This document shows positions 5,153-8,180 of a stretch of DNA of 8,180 nt, piece after piece; within the stretch, counting starts at the first letter, position 1; every line of letters begins with the position of its first letter. The stretch is taken from assembly GCA_013911625.1 (NCBI GenBank), contig JACESW010000049.1, positions 1 through 8,180 on the forward strand, given 5' to 3'. The notes below the pieces were generated by a model that saw only the letters and a program-made list of their open reading frames with translations, had not been told where the DNA came from and ran no database searches. A program made the translations under genes and the position numbers. The DNA comes from Cryomorphaceae bacterium (lineage in GTDB: Bacteria > Bacteroidota > Bacteroidia > Flavobacteriales > Schleiferiaceae).

Positions 5153-6991
5153 TTAGTTTTTCCTGGATTCAGCCCAGATCTGCCACATTTTACCTGGTTT
5201 CTTACCTTGAATTTTTCGGTGTAAACTTTGTGAAGCAGGCCTTGGATTGCTCATTGCAGCAAAGGCTTGTAAGGTTTGTGTTGCTTCCCTTCCAAGCCCG
5301 TTAAGATTCTGAGGTGTGTATTTCTTATCCAATTTTTTCAACGCATTCATAGAAGCGTAAATGTCACCTCGTACGCGTTCAACCTCTGCAAGACGCAGCG
5401 CTGCACTAGTATTTCTTGGACTCATCGATAGTACTTTATTGTACAATCGGCTTGCCTCTGCATAATTCCCTTCAATCCTGTGAATCTGGGCCAATTGATT
5501 CAAACTTAAAATATGATTAGGATGAATTTCAAGCGCTTGCTGAAAAGCTGCTGCACTCTTTTTAAGTATTCCCGCATTCGGCTGCTGACCGCCAGAGATC
5601 AAGATTCCAAGCCCTTCGAAATATGGCATTGGATTGTTATAAATATCCATTTCGAAGAAAGTTCCAGTGGCGGCAACACTATTTTGTACCATAGCACGGG
5701 TGTTACGCTTCATGTATCCGTCTAAAGCTTGCGCTGCTTCCTTTTCTCCACCTACTCTTGCCACACTCACTGCGACCGTAAAGACGAGAGCTGCAGTCGA
5801 TAATGTCATGGATAGTGGCTTTCCCCCTTCGTAAATGGATTTGCTTTGGCTCGCTAGATAGCCCATAGCCACGGCAAAAGGAATAAGAAGCGTCGTCCTT
5901 TCAAGCGGAAATTCACCGAAGCCGTAAACGCCGAATGCAACGATGGTCAGGCCAAAAAGTAATTGCCCTTTATTCTTCAACAGGTGGAGTAGTGCCAAAA
6001 GCATCATACCTATAAAAAAGAAGGCCCCGATACCAGTTTCACTCAATAGCCAAAGGACATCATTGTGCGGTCGCAGTATGGAGGTCGTGCCGTTCATAAC
6101 ACTTTCATTCGTTCCCTTAAGTCCTGTTGCAGGGTATTCAATTTTCCATTGACCTCCGCCCACGCCAGAGATGGGGTTGTCTAAAAACATTTCCTGTGAA
6201 GCCTTCCAATAGTGCATCCTGCTTTGGATAGTACTGCTATCAAACACTTTTTCAGCCCCACCAAACACAATTGCAATGCCAACGCCTACAACAAGAACTG
6301 CAAGGGCAATCAAACTTTGGTTGCGGTACGTGCTGTCTTTCTGTGCGGCATAAGCACCTGCTGCCACTAATGCCATTAAGGCTGCCGCAAGCCACACACC
6401 GCGAGTTCTCAAAAAAAGGATTTCAAACAATGCTAATCCAACGGCGATTCTTTGAAGCCAAGTTCCTAAAGTATCTGGGAGACGTACTGAAAGAGCCGCG
6501 GGGATCAGCATCAATAATGTAGCTGCTGCGTAGTTTTTGTGCGCAAAGAGCTTACCGCTGGCCAAGTAGATATCACCTTCTTTATAGGCTTCTCCAAGGG
6601 AAGGGAGAATACTTAATCCGGCGATTAAAAGGGCGAATTGGGCACCTACTCCAAAGGCTTTCAATGTTCCTTTTTCATCATTGCGAAATGCTTCGGCCGA
6701 AATCACCATTGTCCCAAAAAGTAAGGACATACGTGCAATGTGGCCGTAAAGTTCACTCGGAGCATTTACATTTCCAAGTTTGACTAAAGGCCAGGCTACT
6801 AACCCCAAAGCCATAATTTCTAGTACGCCCAGACGGCTTTTCAAGTTTTTGAGACCCATACCCAAAGCGATAATTGCAATAAATCCTGCAACCGCCATTC
6901 GTTGCCATAAACCAATGTCTTGGAGATCATTACTGATTGCAATAAGAACTACCACAGGCAGATAGAAAAAAGGAGACTGAAAGAGCTTCAT
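5153..6991 (-). CDS. O-antigen ligase/polymerase (Wzy_C-type) family membrane protein with C-terminal TPR region
   Basis: A 612-residue inner-membrane protein. It has about 10-12 hydrophobic helices up to residue 411, then a soluble C-terminal part. The membrane half carries features of the PF04932 family, which transfers or polymerises lipid-linked glycans: LFAHKNYAA near 148-156, an arginine-rich RTRGVWLA near 195-202, SRMHYWKAS then ISGVGGGQW (274-282) opening the large periplasmic loop, and [14 protein letters not shown] with H309-N310. Residues about 477-554 form two TPR-like helix pairs (ALEIHPNH, then [19 protein letters not shown]), and the protein ends in a basic tail. TPR fusions to this family are common in Bacteroidota. 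ATG 6991 begins a short positively charged stretch and the first helix, so the start is reasonable. No glycosyltransferase or other polysaccharide genes are adjacent, so its glycan (O-antigen, S-layer-type or exopolysaccharide) cannot be inferred. It is transcribed divergently from icmF. Confidence 0.88.
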   Translation of the reverse strand: MKLFQSPFFYLPVVVLIAISNDLQDIGLWQRMAVAGFIAIIALGMGLKNLKSRLGVLEIMALGLVAWPLVKLGNVNAPSELYGHIARMSLLFGTMVISAEAFRNDEKGTLKAFGVGAQFALLIAGLSILPSLGEAYKEGDIYLASGKLFAHKNYAAATLLMLIPAALSVRLPDTLGTWLQRIAVGLALFEILFLRTRGVWLAAALMALVAAGAYAAQKDSTYRNQSLIALAVLVVGVGIAIVFGGAEKVFDSSTIQSRMHYWKASQEMFLDNPISGVGGGQWKIEYPATGLKGTNESVMNGTTSILRPHNDVLWLLSETGIGAFFFIGMMLLALLHLLKNKGQLLFGLTIVAFGVYGFGEFPLERTTLLIPFAVAMGYLASQSKSIYEGGKPLSMTLSTAALVFTVAVSVARVGGEKEAAQALDGYMKRNTRAMVQNSVAATGTFFEMDIYNNPMPYFEGLGILISGGQQPNAGILKKSAAAFQQALEIHPNHILSLNQLAQIHRIEGNYAEASRLYNKVLSMSPRNTSAALRLAEVERVRGDIYASMNALKKLDKKYTPQNLNGLGREATQTLQAFAAMSNPRPASQSLHRKIQGKKPGKMWQIWAESRKN

Positions 6992-7074
6992 ATTTTTCGG
7001 TTTGCCGTGAAGATAGCAAAAGAATCATTGCTACTTCTGATGTATCTTTAAGGACCCAAATACATCACAGAACC
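6992..7074. other. Divergent intergenic region between the O-antigen-ligase-like gene and icmF
   Basis: This 83-bp gap must hold promoters for both directions, but neither is clear. On the plus strand TATCTTTA (7043-7050) matches the -7 consensus at all but the final base, without a well-spaced -33 box. On the minus strand TTCTTTTG (7024-7017) also has one mismatch and no well-spaced -33 box. I see no Shine-Dalgarno sequence before either start and no convincing operator repeat. Confidence 0.35.
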
Positions 7075-8180
7075 ATGGAAACCCAAGCCCCGTACGTGCC
7101 AAAAAATAAGGTACGCATTGTTACTGCCGCTTCGCTCTTTGACGGTCACGATGCAGCCATAAATATCATGCGTCGCATCATCCAAAGTACTGGATGTGAG
7201 GTTATACACCTCGGCCACGACCGTTCAGTGGAGGAGGTCGTAAATACTGCCATTCAAGAAGACGCCAATGCTATTGCTATGACCTCTTACCAAGGCGGGC
7301 ACATTGAGTACTTCAAGTACATGTATGATCTATTGCAAGAAAAAGGCGCTAGCCACATTAAGATTTTTGGTGGTGGAGGCGGTACCATATTGCCGGAAGA
7401 AATTGAAGAGTTGCATGCTTATGGAATAACTCGACTTTACCATCCAGACGATGGCCGTAAGATGGGCTTGCAAGGCATGATCAACGACCTCGTTGAGAAA
7501 TCTGATTTTTTGGTCGGAGATACTCTACCGGGAAGCTTGGACGAATTAGTGGGTGCCAATAACCCTACCATTGCGCGTTGGATCAGTGCCGCAGAGAATT
7601 GTGGTGAGCAACACGGGCAGGCATTGGTATCTATTACCGAGAAAGCTGCAGCCATACACACACCTATTCTTGGGATTACCGGAACGGGCGGGGCAGGGAA
7701 GAGTTCGATGGTGGACGAGCTGGTTCGCCGTTTTACCATGGATTTTGATGATAAGCGCATTGCTGTAGTATCGGTAGATCCTTCAAAGAGAAAGACCGGC
7801 GGTGCCTTGTTGGGCGATCGAATTCGTATGAATGCCATCAAACACGGTAATGTGTTCATGCGTTCCTTGGCCACGCGTCAAGCAAATTTGGCCCTGAGTG
7901 CTCACGTGCAAAATGCTTTGGACATTTTGAAAGTGGCTGGATTCGACCTCATTATTCTAGAAACTTCAGGAATCGGGCAGAGCGATACAGAAATCCTAGA
8001 CCATAGCGATGCTAGCTTATACGTGATGACGCCGGAATATGGCGCCGCGACGCAGCTCGAAAAGATTGACATGCTGGATTTTGCCGACCTCATTGCGTTG
8101 AACAAGTTTGACAAACGCGGCGCCTTGGATGCCCTACGAGATGTCAAGAAGCAGTACCAACGCAACCATAACTTGTGGGA
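7075..8180 (+). CDS. icmF: Fused B12-dependent acyl-CoA mutase (IcmF type), N-terminal 368 residues
   Basis: The visible part joins two modules. Residues about 12-140 are an adenosylcobalamin-binding domain with FDGHDAAIN (D23, H25 the lower axial cobalt ligand), TSYQGGH, and a glycine run GGGGG at 99-103. Residues about 195 onward are a MeaI/MeaB-like G-protein chaperone: Walker [10 protein letters not shown] at 203-211, VDPSK at 234-238, [20 protein letters not shown] at 296-304 and the guanine-specifying NKFD at 343-346. This order (B12 domain, GTPase, then mutase) is that of IcmF, which interconverts isobutyryl-CoA and n-butyryl-CoA, and in some members isovaleryl- and pivalyl-CoA. The GTPase module gates cofactor loading and protects the radical enzyme. 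The mutase domain, which sets substrate range, is beyond the window; family proteins are roughly 1,100 residues, so about a third is present. ATG 7075 lies about 12 residues before the first conserved strand. No frameshift is seen in 368 codons. Confidence 0.95.
   Translation, partial: METQAPYVPKNKVRIVTAASLFDGHDAAINIMRRIIQSTGCEVIHLGHDRSVEEVVNTAIQEDANAIAMTSYQGGHIEYFKYMYDLLQEKGASHIKIFGGGGGTILPEEIEELHAYGITRLYHPDDGRKMGLQGMINDLVEKSDFLVGDTLPGSLDELVGANNPTIARWISAAENCGEQHGQALVSITEKAAAIHTPILGITGTGGAGKSSMVDELVRRFTMDFDDKRIAVVSVDPSKRKTGGALLGDRIRMNAIKHGNVFMRSLATRQANLALSAHVQNALDILKVAGFDLIILETSGIGQSDTEILDHSDASLYVMTPEYGAATQLEKIDMLDFADLIALNKFDKRGALDALRDVKKQYQRNHNLW

Noticed and set aside
7437..8165. Minus-strand ORFs (7437-7874, 7902-8165) opposite icmF
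   Set aside because: The plus strand encodes an unbroken IcmF sequence with all motifs, so the opposite-strand frames are shadows.
1..8180. CRISPR array, tRNA, rRNA, riboswitch, prophage or toxin-antitoxin module
   Set aside because: No regularly spaced repeats, tRNA cloverleaf, conserved riboswitch core, integrase or toxin-like gene pair was seen by eye on either strand.

Overview
The window looks like ordinary chromosomal DNA from a member of the Bacteroidota, probably a flavobacterium-like lineage. Four things point there. Recognisable start codons have no Shine-Dalgarno sequence in front of them. Three perfect copies of the Bacteroidota -7 promoter element (TAnnTTTG) sit just upstream of genes. 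A secreted DUF1573 protein is present. The valine-tRNA ligase and the fused acyl-CoA mutase read like Bacteroidota versions. No phage, transposon, CRISPR, tRNA or rRNA signature was seen, and the genus cannot be named from the sequence alone.

Layout from left to right. (1) Positions 1-615, minus strand: the N-terminal half of a PLP-dependent class I aminotransferase, cut by the window edge. (2) A strong hairpin terminator at 635-663, whose loop also carries a perfect -7 promoter element pointing into the aminotransferase. (3) Positions 692-1129, minus strand: a secreted DUF1573 protein. (4) A divergent promoter region, then valS (1269-3854, plus strand). (5) A DUF4287/DUF5655 protein (3857-4417) starting 2 bp after valS, so the two form an operon that ends in a very strong terminator at 4421-4450. 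(6) Converging on that terminator, a small hotdog-like protein (4537-4911, minus strand) with a hairpin-rich 3' region. (7) A 241-bp interval (4912-5152) holding a minus-strand terminator directly in front of the hotdog-like gene, a candidate 28-codon ORF and an imperfect inverted repeat. (8) Positions 5153-6991, minus strand: a polytopic O-antigen ligase/polymerase-family membrane protein with a C-terminal TPR region. (9) An 83-bp divergent gap, then icmF (7075 to the window end, plus strand), the B12-binding and G-protein-chaperone part of a fused acyl-CoA mutase.

The genes do not form one pathway. They are a run of short, mostly single-gene transcription units covering amino-acid metabolism, the envelope, tRNA charging, surface polysaccharide and B12-dependent acyl-CoA isomerisation. 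The only clear operon is valS with the DUF4287/DUF5655 gene. I did not find a convincing new multi-gene system. The most unusual signals are at the level of transcription: a promoter element inside a terminator loop, a terminator placed about 20 nt before a start codon, and a possible micropeptide gene.
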